Below the pieces are notes generated by a model. The model saw nothing but the letters and a program-made list of their open reading frames with translations, ran no database searches and was not told the DNA's origin. From positions 620,001 through 684,000 of the forward strand of contig OY969889.1 in the NCBI GenBank assembly GCA_963704335.1: 64,000 nt of DNA. Reading direction: 5' to 3'. Below, one piece after another: positions 1 to 7,586 of the stretch (position 1 is the first letter of the stretch; each line of letters starts with the position of its first letter). The translations under genes and the position numbers were made by a program. The stretch is from PALSA-612 sp963704335 (GTDB lineage: Bacteria; Actinomycetota; Thermoleophilia; Gaiellales; Gaiellaceae).

Positions 1-302
1 GCTCGGATCGGGTGCTCGACCATCGGGCCCACGCCTTCGACGAGCTGGACGTCGAGGCCCATGGCCAGCACCGGCGTCATGATGTCCGCGAAGAGAACGG
101 CAGCGTCGACGCCGTGACGCTGCACCGGCTGGAGCGTCACCTCCGCGCAGAGCTCGGGCGTTCCTGCGAGCTCGAAGAAGCCGTGACGCTCTCGCAGCGC
201 CCGGTACTCGGGAAGCGAACGCCCCGCCTGGCGCATGAACCACACGGGCGTGCGCTCGACCGCCTCGCGGCGGCAGGCGCGGACGAGGAGCGGCTCTGGC
301 AC
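1..302 (-). CDS. hemE: Uroporphyrinogen decarboxylase HemE, N-terminal part (cut by window edge)
   Basis: HemE decarboxylates uroporphyrinogen III to coproporphyrinogen III in cytosolic haem synthesis. About 100 N-terminal codons are visible. Read on the minus strand from GTG at 302, they give VPEPLLVRACRREAVERTPV and then the family signature WFMRQAGRSLPEYR near residue 21. Further on are a FADIMTPV segment and a GVGPMVEHPI segment, both typical of HemE. The MRQAGR motif forms part of the substrate-binding site in the family. An in-frame TAG lies four codons upstream, so the GTG at 302 is the only plausible start. A -10 hexamer ends 6 nt before it, so the mRNA is probably leaderless. It diverges from the Ig-like gene and appears to be housekeeping DNA bordering the polysaccharide locus. 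Confidence 0.93.
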   Translation of the reverse strand, partial: MPEPLLVRACRREAVERTPVWFMRQAGRSLPEYRALRERHGFFELAGTPELCAEVTLQPVQRHGVDAAVLFADIMTPVLAMGLDVQLVEGVGPMVEHPIR

Positions 303-307
303 GGGCG

Positions 308-314
308 TACACTA
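308..314. promoter_or_regulatory. Shared overlapping -10 core for hemE and the Ig-like gene
   Basis: The 17-bp gap between two divergent GTG starts contains TACACTA. On the plus strand TACACT (308-313) ends 6 nt before GTG 320. On the minus strand TAGTGT (314-309) ends 6 nt before GTG 302. Both fit a -10 box with transcription starting at or next to the start codon. No clear -35 was seen. Confidence 0.6.
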
Positions 315-319
315 GTGCG

Positions 320-1009
320 GTGCCGGCGCCGCTAGTCGCACGGTGGGGGTCCTGGTCGCTGGCACAAGCTCGGGCCGGCGCGCTGACAACTGCGAGGGCG
401 CACGTCGAGAACATCGGCGCGGCGACGTGGGGACCGGACATCGCTGCCTCGTACCACTGGCTCGACGAGCGCGGGAACGCGATCGTCTGGGACGGAATTC
501 GCACCGCGCTCCCTCGCCCGGTCGCGCCCGGCGAGCAGGTCGAGCTGGAGATCGCCGTCCGTGCTCCGATGCCGCCCGGCAGCTACGGGTTCGCAGTCGA
601 TCTCGTCGCCGAGCACCGCGCCTGGTTCGCAGAGCTGGGAAGCGAGGGCAATCCACGGGAGGCCGTCGAAGTACGGCCGCGGGTGGACGCTGCGACCCTA
701 CGAGATGCCGCGGGCGTGCACGCCCCGACGACAACGGCGGAGTGGGAGAGCCGCGTGCTGGCGCTCCACGCCGAGGGCTTCGCTGTCGTGGCGGGCGCGA
801 TCGAAGCGCCGCGCCGGCTCCGCAAGCGTCTCGCGCCGTGGGCCCCCGGCCCCGGGCGCGTCCCCGGCTTCGCCGAGCCGCTGCTCTGCCCCTCCGTGCT
901 GCACGGCATCGACCTGGACCGTCTGCCCGACATCGAGGGCCTTCCGGCCTTCCGCCCGCCCACGGACGAGCCGTGGGTCTACGACGCCTCGCTCGTTCTG
1001 AGCCTTTAG
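320..1009 (+). CDS. Ig-like-fold hypothetical protein
   Basis: 229 residues with no known enzymatic role. Residues about 22-105 look like an immunoglobulin-type beta domain. They include ARAHVENIGAATW, then a proline/glycine turn VAPGEQVELEIAVRAP, then PPGSYGFAVDLV ending near WFAELGS. This pattern (V.N.G...W, PGe, P..PG.Y) is seen in bacterial domains of the NBR1/FW Ig-like type. The rest (about 110-229) contains a PGPGRVPGF and PLLCPSVL stretch that I do not recognise. There is no signal peptide or membrane segment. The GTG start lies 6 nt after a -10 box. It is divergent to hemE and convergent to the ABC-2 permease. A role in glycan binding or export is only an inference from context. Confidence 0.75.
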   Translation: MPAPLVARWGSWSLAQARAGALTTARAHVENIGAATWGPDIAASYHWLDERGNAIVWDGIRTALPRPVAPGEQVELEIAVRAPMPPGSYGFAVDLVAEHRAWFAELGSEGNPREAVEVRPRVDAATLRDAAGVHAPTTTAEWESRVLALHAEGFAVVAGAIEAPRRLRKRLAPWAPGPGRVPGFAEPLLCPSVLHGIDLDRLPDIEGLPAFRPPTDEPWVYDASLVLSL

Positions 1010-1060
1010 GAGGGCTCGACGAAACAGTGACTGTGCCGCCGGAATCACGCTGGAGGCCGC

Positions 1061-1120
1061 GCTGCGGCGTCCTCGGTCGCCCACGTACTGGTTAGTACGC
1101 GGGCTCCCTGCGTCCTTGCA
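1061..1120 (+). repeat. Dispersed structured repeat, copy 1
   Basis: It lies in the 169-nt gap (1010-1178) between two convergent genes; I see nothing else in that gap. The left flank is GCTGCGGCGTCCTCGGTCGC and the right flank is CTCCCTGCGTCCTTGC. Between them is a 10-bp stem, CCCACGTACT/AGTACGCGGG with one G-T wobble, closed by a GGTT loop. A second copy with the same flanks but a different, still paired, stem is at 24926-24983 on the other strand. No function is known to me. Confidence 0.6.
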
Positions 1121-1178
1121 TCACAACCTCCAGCGCGCCCCGGCGACGAGCACCGTTCCGCCGAACCCTCCTGGAGCG

Positions 1179-1976
1179 CTAGAGCTCGACGGCGATGCGG
1201 TCGTCTACGCGGGTGAAGACGAAGGCGCCGACGGCGAGCGACACGACTGCGGCCACCGCGAGGTAGAGCACGTCCCCGGCCGCCGGCACGTCGCCGTAGA
1301 AGAGCGGATCGCGCAACGCGTAGAGCGGCGGCGTCAGCGGGTTCGCCCAGCGCAGCAGGTCGACAACGAGGTCGTAGTCCTCGAGGCCGCCGGGCAGCTC
1401 TTCGAGCGAGTAGAGGATCGGCGTCAGGAAGAACCACGGCAGCAGCAGCGCCGCCAGCAGGTGCTCCACGTCGCGGAAGACGACGTTCGCGGACGCGACC
1501 GCCAGCGCCATGCCGGCCGCGAGCACGACGATCCCGGCCGCGACGGGAATCGCCAGCAGCACCGTGTCCCGCGTCCGCTCGAGCACGATGGCGTTGACGA
1601 CGATCAGGCCGCCGAGCAGCACGACGAACGGCACGAGCTGCGTCGCCACGACCGAGAAGGCGACGAGCTGCCGTGGGAAGCGCACTTTCTTGATCAGCTC
1701 CGCGTAGTCCAGCATCGACCGCGCGGCGCCGGTCAGGGACGACGAGACGAAGAGCCACACGCTGAGCCCGCAGAGCAGGAACAGCGGGTAGTGGTCGATC
1801 GACGTCACTTCCCAGAGCAGCGAGAAGACGAGCACGTAGATCGCGGCCAGCATGATCGGATTCACGAGCGACCACGCGACGCCGAAGATCGTGCCCTTGT
1901 AGCGGGCCTGGAGATCGCGGCGGAAGAGGCTGCCGAAGAGCTCGCGGTACCTCAGCAGATCGGCATAGACGTTCAC
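1179..1976 (-). CDS. ABC-2 type polysaccharide export permease (Wzm/TagG family)
   Basis: 265 residues, the usual length for the inner-membrane permease of a Wzm-Wzt or TagGH glycan exporter, which moves lipid-linked polysaccharide out of the cytoplasm. The N-terminus carries the amphipathic region RDLQARYKGTIFGVAWSLVNP characteristic of the family, followed by six predicted membrane segments. A cytoplasmic loop reads AELIKKVRFPRQLVAFS, also a family hallmark. The matching ATPase (Wzt/TagH) is not in this window, so it must be encoded elsewhere or beyond the left edge. The GTG start follows the methyltransferase gene by 9 nt, and a -10-like TAGACT overlapping that gene's stop suggests its own leaderless promoter. 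Confidence 0.92.
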   Translation of the reverse strand: MNVYADLLRYRELFGSLFRRDLQARYKGTIFGVAWSLVNPIMLAAIYVLVFSLLWEVTSIDHYPLFLLCGLSVWLFVSSSLTGAARSMLDYAELIKKVRFPRQLVAFSVVATQLVPFVVLLGGLIVVNAIVLERTRDTVLLAIPVAAGIVVLAAGMALAVASANVVFRDVEHLLAALLLPWFFLTPILYSLEELPGGLEDYDLVVDLLRWANPLTPPLYALRDPLFYGDVPAAGDVLYLAVAAVVSLAVGAFVFTRVDDRIAVEL

Positions 1977-1982
1977 GGCGAA

Positions 1983-1988
1983 AGTCTA
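1983..1988 (-). promoter_or_regulatory. -10 hexamer TAGACT for the ABC-2 permease
   Basis: TAGACT on the minus strand ends 6 nt before GTG 1976. Its TAG is also the stop codon of the upstream methyltransferase gene. Confidence 0.5.
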
Positions 1989-2936
1989 GGGACGGCCCTT
2001 GCGGGCGTAGAGAGAGACGCCGGAGTAGCCATGGCAAGTCTGGGAGAAGAACGTCGCGGCGCTGCGCCCGACGGCGGGCACCCGCAGCAGGCGGCCCGCG
2101 ATCCGCCGCCCGGCCAGGTCCTCGTAACCCTCCGCCTGCTCGACGCGCCTGACGACGAGCCCGGCCCGCGAGAAGGCCCACAGATACGCGTAGAGCGTGT
2201 GCACGTGCTCGTTGATGCCGTGCCCCTTCTCCTCCGCCTGGTCGGGGACATCGGCGGCCGCGCGTAGCGCGCGCGTGCCCTCGTTCAGCGCGCATACCCA
2301 GCCACCCTGGCGGGTCACGCGCGCCATCTCTCGCACCATCGCCGCCATGTCGAGCGCGTGGTGCAGAGCTGCGACGCAGAACGTGACGTCGAACGCGTCG
2401 GATGCAAACGGCAGGTGCTCGCCGTCGGCCTGCACGCGGCCGAACGCGCCGACCCGCTCCTCGTAGAACGCCCCGCGACCGAGCCCGATCACCGGGTCGG
2501 CGAGGATGTCCGTCGCCACGTACTCGCACCCGAGAGGCACGAGGTGCTGCGCGGCCCACGCCTTCGCCGCCCCCACCTCGAGCACGCGCATGCCGGGCCG
2601 CACGTGGTGATCGACCAGCAGTGAGAACGAGTGCTCGGTCGCGCCCCAGTTCTTGTCGTCCCAGCCCAGGTCGCGGTTGAGGTATGGGAGATGCGCATCG
2701 ATCTCGTCGTCGGGCTCGTACCAGCCGTGCGCCTTCGCCATCGCCGGCCAGCCCTCCATCTCGCGCCGCTTCGCATCGATGCCCGGCAACCGATCGTCGA
2801 GCATCCGCGGCATGTCGTCCTCGACCGGAAACACGCCCCCGCAGCGGCGGCAACGCAGTCTCTGTCCCTCGTCGTCGAGCGAGCCTCGACACACCGGGCA
2901 GCGCAGCAATTCGAGCAGCGTCGGCGTCACGGGCAC
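1986..2936 (-). CDS. Zinc-ribbon class I SAM-dependent methyltransferase
   Basis: About 316 residues. The N-terminus is a Trm112-like zinc ribbon with Cys13, Cys16, Cys29 and Cys32 (CPVC and CRRC pairs) and a PRMLDD stretch near 43-48, as in many methyltransferases of sugar-modification loci. The Rossmann SAM site is VLEVGAAKAW from about residue 118, an acidic loop follows, and FDVTFCVAALHH sits in the motif IV region. It probably methylates a sugar or a glycan-bound intermediate; the substrate cannot be read from sequence. The start is GTG 2936 or GTG 2930: the first is taken because a weak -10 (CAGACT) ends 5 nt before it. The gene opens a two-gene minus unit with the ABC-2 permease. Confidence 0.88.
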   Translation of the reverse strand: MPVTPTLLELLRCPVCRGSLDDEGQRLRCRRCGGVFPVEDDMPRMLDDRLPGIDAKRREMEGWPAMAKAHGWYEPDDEIDAHLPYLNRDLGWDDKNWGATEHSFSLLVDHHVRPGMRVLEVGAAKAWAAQHLVPLGCEYVATDILADPVIGLGRGAFYEERVGAFGRVQADGEHLPFASDAFDVTFCVAALHHALDMAAMVREMARVTRQGGWVCALNEGTRALRAAADVPDQAEEKGHGINEHVHTLYAYLWAFSRAGLVVRRVEQAEGYEDLAGRRIAGRLLRVPAVGRSAATFFSQTCHGYSGVSLYARKGRP

Positions 2937-2941
2937 GGCGT

Positions 2942-2947
2942 AGTCTG
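2942..2947 (-). promoter_or_regulatory. Possible -10 hexamer CAGACT for the zinc-ribbon methyltransferase
   Basis: CAGACT on the minus strand ends 5 nt before GTG 2936. It lacks the first T of the consensus. The same heptamer TAGTCTG (plus strand, 2941-2947) recurs as a divergent promoter core at 52040-52046. Confidence 0.4.
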
Positions 2948-2989
2948 TACCCGAAAGGACGGCCAAACAGGTGCTTAACACGCCCGCAC

Positions 2990-2995
2990 TACCTT
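2990..2995 (+). promoter_or_regulatory. -10 hexamer TACCTT for the priming-transferase gene
   Basis: TACCTT ends 7 nt before ATG 3003, which predicts a leaderless transcript. No convincing -35 box was seen. Confidence 0.5.
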
Positions 2996-3002
2996 TCCGA
3001 TC

Positions 3003-4820
3003 ATGAGCGCCGTTGCAGCAATTGTCGCGTTCCCGGTCGCCGCGCTGACAATCTGGCTGCTGCTGCGCAACGGCCTCGGAGGGCGCTTCGTCGCCACCCC
3101 GTCCGACGACCGCTGGCACGAGCAGGACACTCCCTCGTTTGGCGGCGTGGGCATCTTTCTCGGCCTGCTGGCAGGGATCGGCGCCTGCCTTCTTGCCGGC
3201 GCGATCGATCCCACGTGGGAGCTGGCAGGCATCGCCGGCGGCGCGGCGATCGTGTTCGCCTTCGGCCTGATCGACGACCTGCGCTCGCTGCCGCCGCCCG
3301 CGAAGCTCGCAGGGCAGTTCGCCGCGGCGGGAGTCGTCATCGCGTCGGGCATCCGCGTCGAGATCGTCGACAACGGCCTCGTCGGCACCGCGCTCGGCCT
3401 CCTGTGGCTGGTGGCGATCACGAACGCCTTCAACCTCCTCGACAACATGGACGGGCTCGCGGGCAGCCTCGCCGTCGTCGGCGCGCTCTTCTTCGCGGTC
3501 GATGCCGTGTGGATCCACTCGGACGACCTGCTGCTCGTCGTCTCGCTTGCGCTCGCGCTGGCCGTTGCCGGCTTCCTCCCTTACAACTTCCGGCCGCGCA
3601 GGCCGGCCGCGGTCTTCATGGGCGACTCGGGCAGCCAGGTGATCGGGATGACGCTGGCGGCGCTCGGCCTGGCGACGAGCTGGAAGGTCGCGGAGTCGAC
3701 GGTGGCCACGCTGATCATTCCGCTGCTCGTGCTCGCGATCCCGATCCTCGACACGGCGCTCGTAACTGCCGTCCGGCTCGTCGAAGGCCGGCCGATCCAC
3801 CAGGGCGGCCGCGACCACACCTCCCACCGGCTCGTGCGCAGCGGCATCTCCGAGAAGGGGACCGTCGTCCTGCTGACGGCGATCGCCGCCGGGCTCGGCC
3901 TGACCAGCCTCGCCTACTCGGGCCTCGACAACGGCTGGGTGACACTCGTCGGCGTCCTCGTGACGTTCGCGCTGCTCGTGCAGCTGGCGGGCTTCCTGAC
4001 GGACATCGACGAGGGCGAGACGGTGGTCGACGGCAAGCCGGTGCGGCTGAGCAAGATCCTCCTCAGCCCGCGGCGACTCGTGGAGGTCGCCGTCGACTTC
4101 GCACTGATCGCCGCCTCGTTCACGATCGCCTACCTGCTGTTCGTGGACGGGTCGGGCACCGACTACCAGAAGCACATCTTCCTGGTCTCGCTGCCGGCCA
4201 TCCTCGCCGCGCGCTACCTCTGCTTCATCCCGGCCGGGCTCTACAGCGGCGTCTGGCGCTTCGCCGGCGCGCGCGAGGCCGCGGCCATCATCGTGGCCGT
4301 CATCGTCTCGGAGGGGCTCGCGTACGGAGTCGTCTGGTTCACGAGCCGTCCCTTCGGCGACTTTCCGCAGAGGATCTACGTGCTGGACGCGCTGATCGCG
4401 ATGGTGCTGGTCGGCGGCTCGCGCTTCGCCGAGCGTGTCCTGTTTCGCGCCCATGCGACGTTCCGCGACCGCAACGAGCGGCGACGCACGTTGCTCGTCG
4501 GCGCGGGCCGCAGCGGCCGCAGCCTGCTGCGCGAGCTGCGAGAGACGCAAGGCGAGCAGGTCGTGGGCTTCGTCGACGACGACCGCCGGCTTCGCGGCCG
4601 CCGCATGCAGGGCGTGGCGGTGCTCGGCACCCTTCCCGAGATCGATCGCGTCCTGGCTCAGTCGCAGCCCGACCTCGTGCTCGTGACCATCCCCTCCGCG
4701 CCGCGAGACGTCCTCGACGGGGTGGTGCAAGCCTGCGAGCAGGCGCAAGTACCCTGCAGATTCGTGCGCAGGGATCTCGATCTGGACCCGGTCGTCGCGA
4801 TGGGCGCCGCGGTCGAATGA
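3003..4820 (+). CDS. WecA/MraY-family phosphoglycosyltransferase fused to a CapD-like N-terminal half
   Basis: 605 residues in two modules. Residues about 1-330 are a polytopic UDP-sugar:polyprenyl-phosphate sugar-1-phosphate transferase. They carry the Asp pair in FGLIDDLRSL (about 88), NAFNLLDNMDGLAG (about 140), the FMGDSGSQ motif (about 205) and RDHTSHRL (about 269) in place of the HIHH loop. Residues about 360-605 add four membrane segments and then a Rossmann fold starting LLVGAGRSGRSLL near 497, as in the first half of CapD/FlaA1-type dehydratases. The protein ends at VAMGAAVE, before any catalytic dehydratase domain. It should load the first sugar phosphate onto undecaprenyl phosphate at the inner membrane. 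The fusion is unusual; the second half may be regulatory. It overlaps the next gene by ATGA. Confidence 0.9.
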   Translation: MSAVAAIVAFPVAALTIWLLLRNGLGGRFVATPSDDRWHEQDTPSFGGVGIFLGLLAGIGACLLAGAIDPTWELAGIAGGAAIVFAFGLIDDLRSLPPPAKLAGQFAAAGVVIASGIRVEIVDNGLVGTALGLLWLVAITNAFNLLDNMDGLAGSLAVVGALFFAVDAVWIHSDDLLLVVSLALALAVAGFLPYNFRPRRPAAVFMGDSGSQVIGMTLAALGLATSWKVAESTVATLIIPLLVLAIPILDTALVTAVRLVEGRPIHQGGRDHTSHRLVRSGISEKGTVVLLTAIAAGLGLTSLAYSGLDNGWVTLVGVLVTFALLVQLAGFLTDIDEGETVVDGKPVRLSKILLSPRRLVEVAVDFALIAASFTIAYLLFVDGSGTDYQKHIFLVSLPAILAARYLCFIPAGLYSGVWRFAGAREAAAIIVAVIVSEGLAYGVVWFTSRPFGDFPQRIYVLDALIAMVLVGGSRFAERVLFRAHATFRDRNERRRTLLVGAGRSGRSLLRELRETQGEQVVGFVDDDRRLRGRRMQGVAVLGTLPEIDRVLAQSQPDLVLVTIPSAPRDVLDGVVQACEQAQVPCRFVRRDLDLDPVVAMGAAVE

Positions 4821-6982
4821 CGGCGTCCGCCGCCCCGGCGGCGGCTGCGGGAGAGCGCACGTGGCTCGACCGGCTGTACGCCGCCCTGCCACTCGCATCG
4901 GTGTTCATCTGGCTGGCCGCGCTGTACGCGTACCAGTCGTGGCGCCACTCGTCGCCGTGGCTCTTCACGGACGAGCTCGAGCTGACACAGCTCTCGCGGA
5001 GCATCGCCGACACGGGCGAGGCAGCGCGACGCGGGGAGCCGCACTTCTTCGAGACGCTCTACACGTACCTCACGGCGCCGGCCTGGTGGCTCGACTCGAC
5101 GACTCAGGCGTACGACCTCGTTCGCTACATCGGCGTCTTCACGATGACGGCGGTCGTCTTCCCGACGTACTTCCTCGCGCGAACGATCGTCGGCAAGCCC
5201 GCGTCGCTGTTCGCGGCCGCCGGCGCCGCCGCCGTGCCCGCCCTCGCCTACTCGCAGGTGATCTCCGAGGAGGCGCTCGCCTTTCCGTACGCAGCGCTCT
5301 GCTTCTTCCTGATCGCGAAGGCGATCGTCGCGCGGACGCGCTGGTGGATCGTGGGCGCGATCGGTGCCTCGCTCGTGGCGCCCCTCGTGCGCGCCGAGCT
5401 GGGCGTGATCGCCGTGACGTTCGCTCTGGCGGCGTTCTTCTACTTCCTCACGAGCGAGGCCGGAAAGCGCTGGCGCGCATCCTGGACGGCCTGGGACTGG
5501 ATCGGCGCCGTCGTGCTGACGACGGGCGCAATCGTGTTCTTCTCGGCTGTCGTGGGCAACTTCTCGCAGAGCTGGCTGATCGCGACCGGCCACTACCGCG
5601 GCCGGATGATCGAGTACGGCGTCTGGGCCGGCGGCGCGTTCGTCATCGGGCTCGGCGTGCTCCCCGTCATCGCCGCCCTCGCGGGGCTCGTTCGCCCCAG
5701 GGACGAGGAGCGGACGCCGGCGCTGCGCGCGTTCACCGCGCTCCTGCTCGCTGCACTCCTCTGCTTCGGCCTCTACACCGCCGTCAAGGCCTCGTATCTC
5801 TCGACGTCCTTCGGCACCGTGATCGTCGAGCGGAACCTCATCTACCTCGTCCCGCTCGTCTTCGTCGGCACCGCTCTGTGGCTCGAGCGGCCGCGGCTCT
5901 CGTGGATCGCGCTTGCGGCGGCGACCGGCTTCGTCGCCTACTTGCTCGTATCGGCCAACTATGCGCTCGAGAACGTCCCCTACTCGGACGCGCTCGGGCT
6001 GGCCATCGCGCAGATGTCGAACCGCAACCTCTCGTTCACAGATGACGCCGTGCAATGGGCGCTGATCGTGACGCTGGCCATCTCGGTTCTGTTGCTCGTG
6101 CTGCCGAGACTGCTCGGCGCTCGCCGGACGGCTGTTCGGGCCGTAGTCGGCCTGACCGCGGCGCTCGTCCTCGCCTGGACGCTTACCGGCCAGATCTCGG
6201 CCGCGAAGTACTCGAACGACTCCGGCGACCTCATCACGCGCAACTACCCCAAGCCGTTGACCTGGCTGGACGACATCACCGGCGGCGAGCCGGTGCTCTA
6301 TCTCGGCCAGAACATCAACACGGGCGCCGCCCTCGGCCTCTGGCTGACGGAGTTCTGGAACCGTTCGCTCAAACACGTGTGGAGCCTCGACGGCACGGCG
6401 CCCGGTCCAGGGCCCGTGCTGACGCCCGACCTCGTGGCTACGGACGGGCGGCTCGCGCCCGATCCCGGCGTGCGCTACGTCCTCGCCGAGCGGGGGGTCG
6501 ACGTGGACGGCGAGCTCGTCGCAAGGCCACCGAAGTCGGGGCGCTGGTTCGTCTACAAGCTCAATGGCCCGCTCCGTCTCGCCCATGCGGAGACCGGCGT
6601 CTTCACGGACGGCTGGATGGGCGCCGAGAGCGCTTACAACCAGTACGCGTCGCCGAGCGGCAAGGGCGGGAACATGGTCGTCCGACTCGGCCGCTGGGCC
6701 TGGGGCGGCCCGGACAAGCCCGGCCGTGTGCTCATCAGGGTCGGCACCCTCGTCAAGGGCGCCGACAAGCAGCCACACATCGGCGAGGTGACGGCCACGA
6801 GGCGCTGGACGATCCACAGCCTCTCACGGGCGACGTTCGTCATCCCTGCGCCGACGCCGCCCTTCCGTGTGGAAGTGACCCTGCGGCCGACCTTCTCGCC
6901 GTCGGACTACGAGGGCGAGTCCGACCGGCGCGAGCTCGGCGCGCAGGTCGGGTACGTGTTCATCCCGCGCGGCTCGCGCTGA
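4817..6982 (+). CDS. GT-C membrane glycosyltransferase (ArnT/PMT-like)
   Basis: 721 residues. After the first membrane segment comes an acidic loop, LFTDELELTQLSRS (from about residue 50), the position of the catalytic Asp/Glu in GT-C enzymes that use polyprenyl-phosphate sugars. About eleven further membrane segments follow to about residue 480. The C-terminal 220 residues are soluble and probably periplasmic, with a beta-rich end (FRVEVTLRPTF). Start: ATG 4817 overlaps the TGA of the priming-transferase gene (ATGA), so the two are translationally coupled. It resembles the protein at 11383-13467 in layout, with the same DEL...LA/SIADTG-type first loop. The sugar transferred is unknown. Its 3' end overlaps a convergent methyltransferase gene by 23 nt. 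Confidence 0.87.
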   Translation: MTASAAPAAAAGERTWLDRLYAALPLASVFIWLAALYAYQSWRHSSPWLFTDELELTQLSRSIADTGEAARRGEPHFFETLYTYLTAPAWWLDSTTQAYDLVRYIGVFTMTAVVFPTYFLARTIVGKPASLFAAAGAAAVPALAYSQVISEEALAFPYAALCFFLIAKAIVARTRWWIVGAIGASLVAPLVRAELGVIAVTFALAAFFYFLTSEAGKRWRASWTAWDWIGAVVLTTGAIVFFSAVVGNFSQSWLIATGHYRGRMIEYGVWAGGAFVIGLGVLPVIAALAGLVRPRDEERTPALRAFTALLLAALLCFGLYTAVKASYLSTSFGTVIVERNLIYLVPLVFVGTALWLERPRLSWIALAAATGFVAYLLVSANYALENVPYSDALGLAIAQMSNRNLSFTDDAVQWALIVTLAISVLLLVLPRLLGARRTAVRAVVGLTAALVLAWTLTGQISAAKYSNDSGDLITRNYPKPLTWLDDITGGEPVLYLGQNINTGAALGLWLTEFWNRSLKHVWSLDGTAPGPGPVLTPDLVATDGRLAPDPGVRYVLAERGVDVDGELVARPPKSGRWFVYKLNGPLRLAHAETGVFTDGWMGAESAYNQYASPSGKGGNMVVRLGRWAWGGPDKPGRVLIRVGTLVKGADKQPHIGEVTATRRWTIHSLSRATFVIPAPTPPFRVEVTLRPTFSPSDYEGESDRRELGAQVGYVFIPRGSR

Positions 6983-7586
6983 CGAGGTAGCTGAAGCGCA
7001 CGCGGAGCAGTGCGCGCGCGAGCGGGCCCGAGCGTTCGGCAGCGCGGAGGGCGGCGGCGAGCGGGCTGGGCAGGCCGTGACGCTGCGGGAAGAAGAACGG
7101 GTGCAGCTCCACCCGCCCCAGGCCGGCCGCCTTCAGGTCGCCGACGACGTCCTCGACGCGGAACTGGCGCGGATTGAGATCGAAGACGAGCTTCCGCTCC
7201 GTGTGGCCGGCGATGTGGCTGAAGAACGCACGGCGGTCGCGCGCGTAGTAGACGGCCCGAAAGCACGTCGTGCAGGCGACGGGAGCCGGCGGCCGGTAGT
7301 CGTTGAGGTCGGCGAGCACGATGTCGGCGCGGTCAGCGATGCGGCGGCGGGCGGCCTCCACCATCGCCGCGGAGAGGTCGACGCCTACGTAGCGGAACCC
7401 GTTGGCGAGCAGCGGCTCGGCCAGCCCGGCGTCGCCACACGCCAGGTCCAGCACCGTATCGCCGGTCTGGAGCCGCGGTCCCAGCGACGTGATCAACTCC
7501 GCCCGGTGGGCAAGGTAGCCGGAGGGATCGGCGTACGCCTCCTCCGTCCACCCCTCCGCTTGCGGATCGTATTTCTCGGTGCTCAC
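6960..7586 (-). CDS. Class I SAM-dependent methyltransferase
   Basis: 208 residues. The SAM site is TVLDLACGDAGLAEPL (from about residue 40), followed by YVGVDLSAAMVEAARRR and the motif IV region ADIVLADLNDY. The end reads FSYLVSASRAG. It probably methylates a sugar or lipid-linked glycan; the substrate is unknown. The start GTG 7586 (STEKYDPQAEGW) overlaps the stop of the upstream GT2 gene by 4 nt (GTGA). It is the last gene of the ten-gene minus operon that begins at 16809. Confidence 0.85.
   Translation of the reverse strand: MSTEKYDPQAEGWTEEAYADPSGYLAHRAELITSLGPRLQTGDTVLDLACGDAGLAEPLLANGFRYVGVDLSAAMVEAARRRIADRADIVLADLNDYRPPAPVACTTCFRAVYYARDRRAFFSHIAGHTERKLVFDLNPRQFRVEDVVGDLKAAGLGRVELHPFFFPQRHGLPSPLAAALRAAERSGPLARALLRVRFSYLVSASRAG
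6967..6979. terminator. Short GC hairpin at a convergent stop overlap
   Basis: GCGCG-GCT-CGCGC lies inside the 23-nt overlap of the two convergent genes, just before the plus-strand TGA. It could act on both strands. The stem is short (5 bp) and there is no T-run. Confidence 0.3.

Noticed and set aside
12..335. A plus-strand 107-codon frame at the left edge
   Set aside because: It is the shadow of hemE on the minus strand, where the HemE motifs are clear.
2684..4816. Long N-terminal extension of the GT-C protein that starts at 4817
   Set aside because: The upstream open frame is antisense or out-of-frame shadow. The ATGA overlap at 4817 and the start of hydrophobic sequence fix the true start.
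1986..4898. A 970-codon minus-strand open frame
   Set aside because: Only its 3' third is the zinc-ribbon methyltransferase. The rest is antisense to the priming-transferase gene, Arg/Asp-rich and without domains, as expected from high-GC shadow frames.
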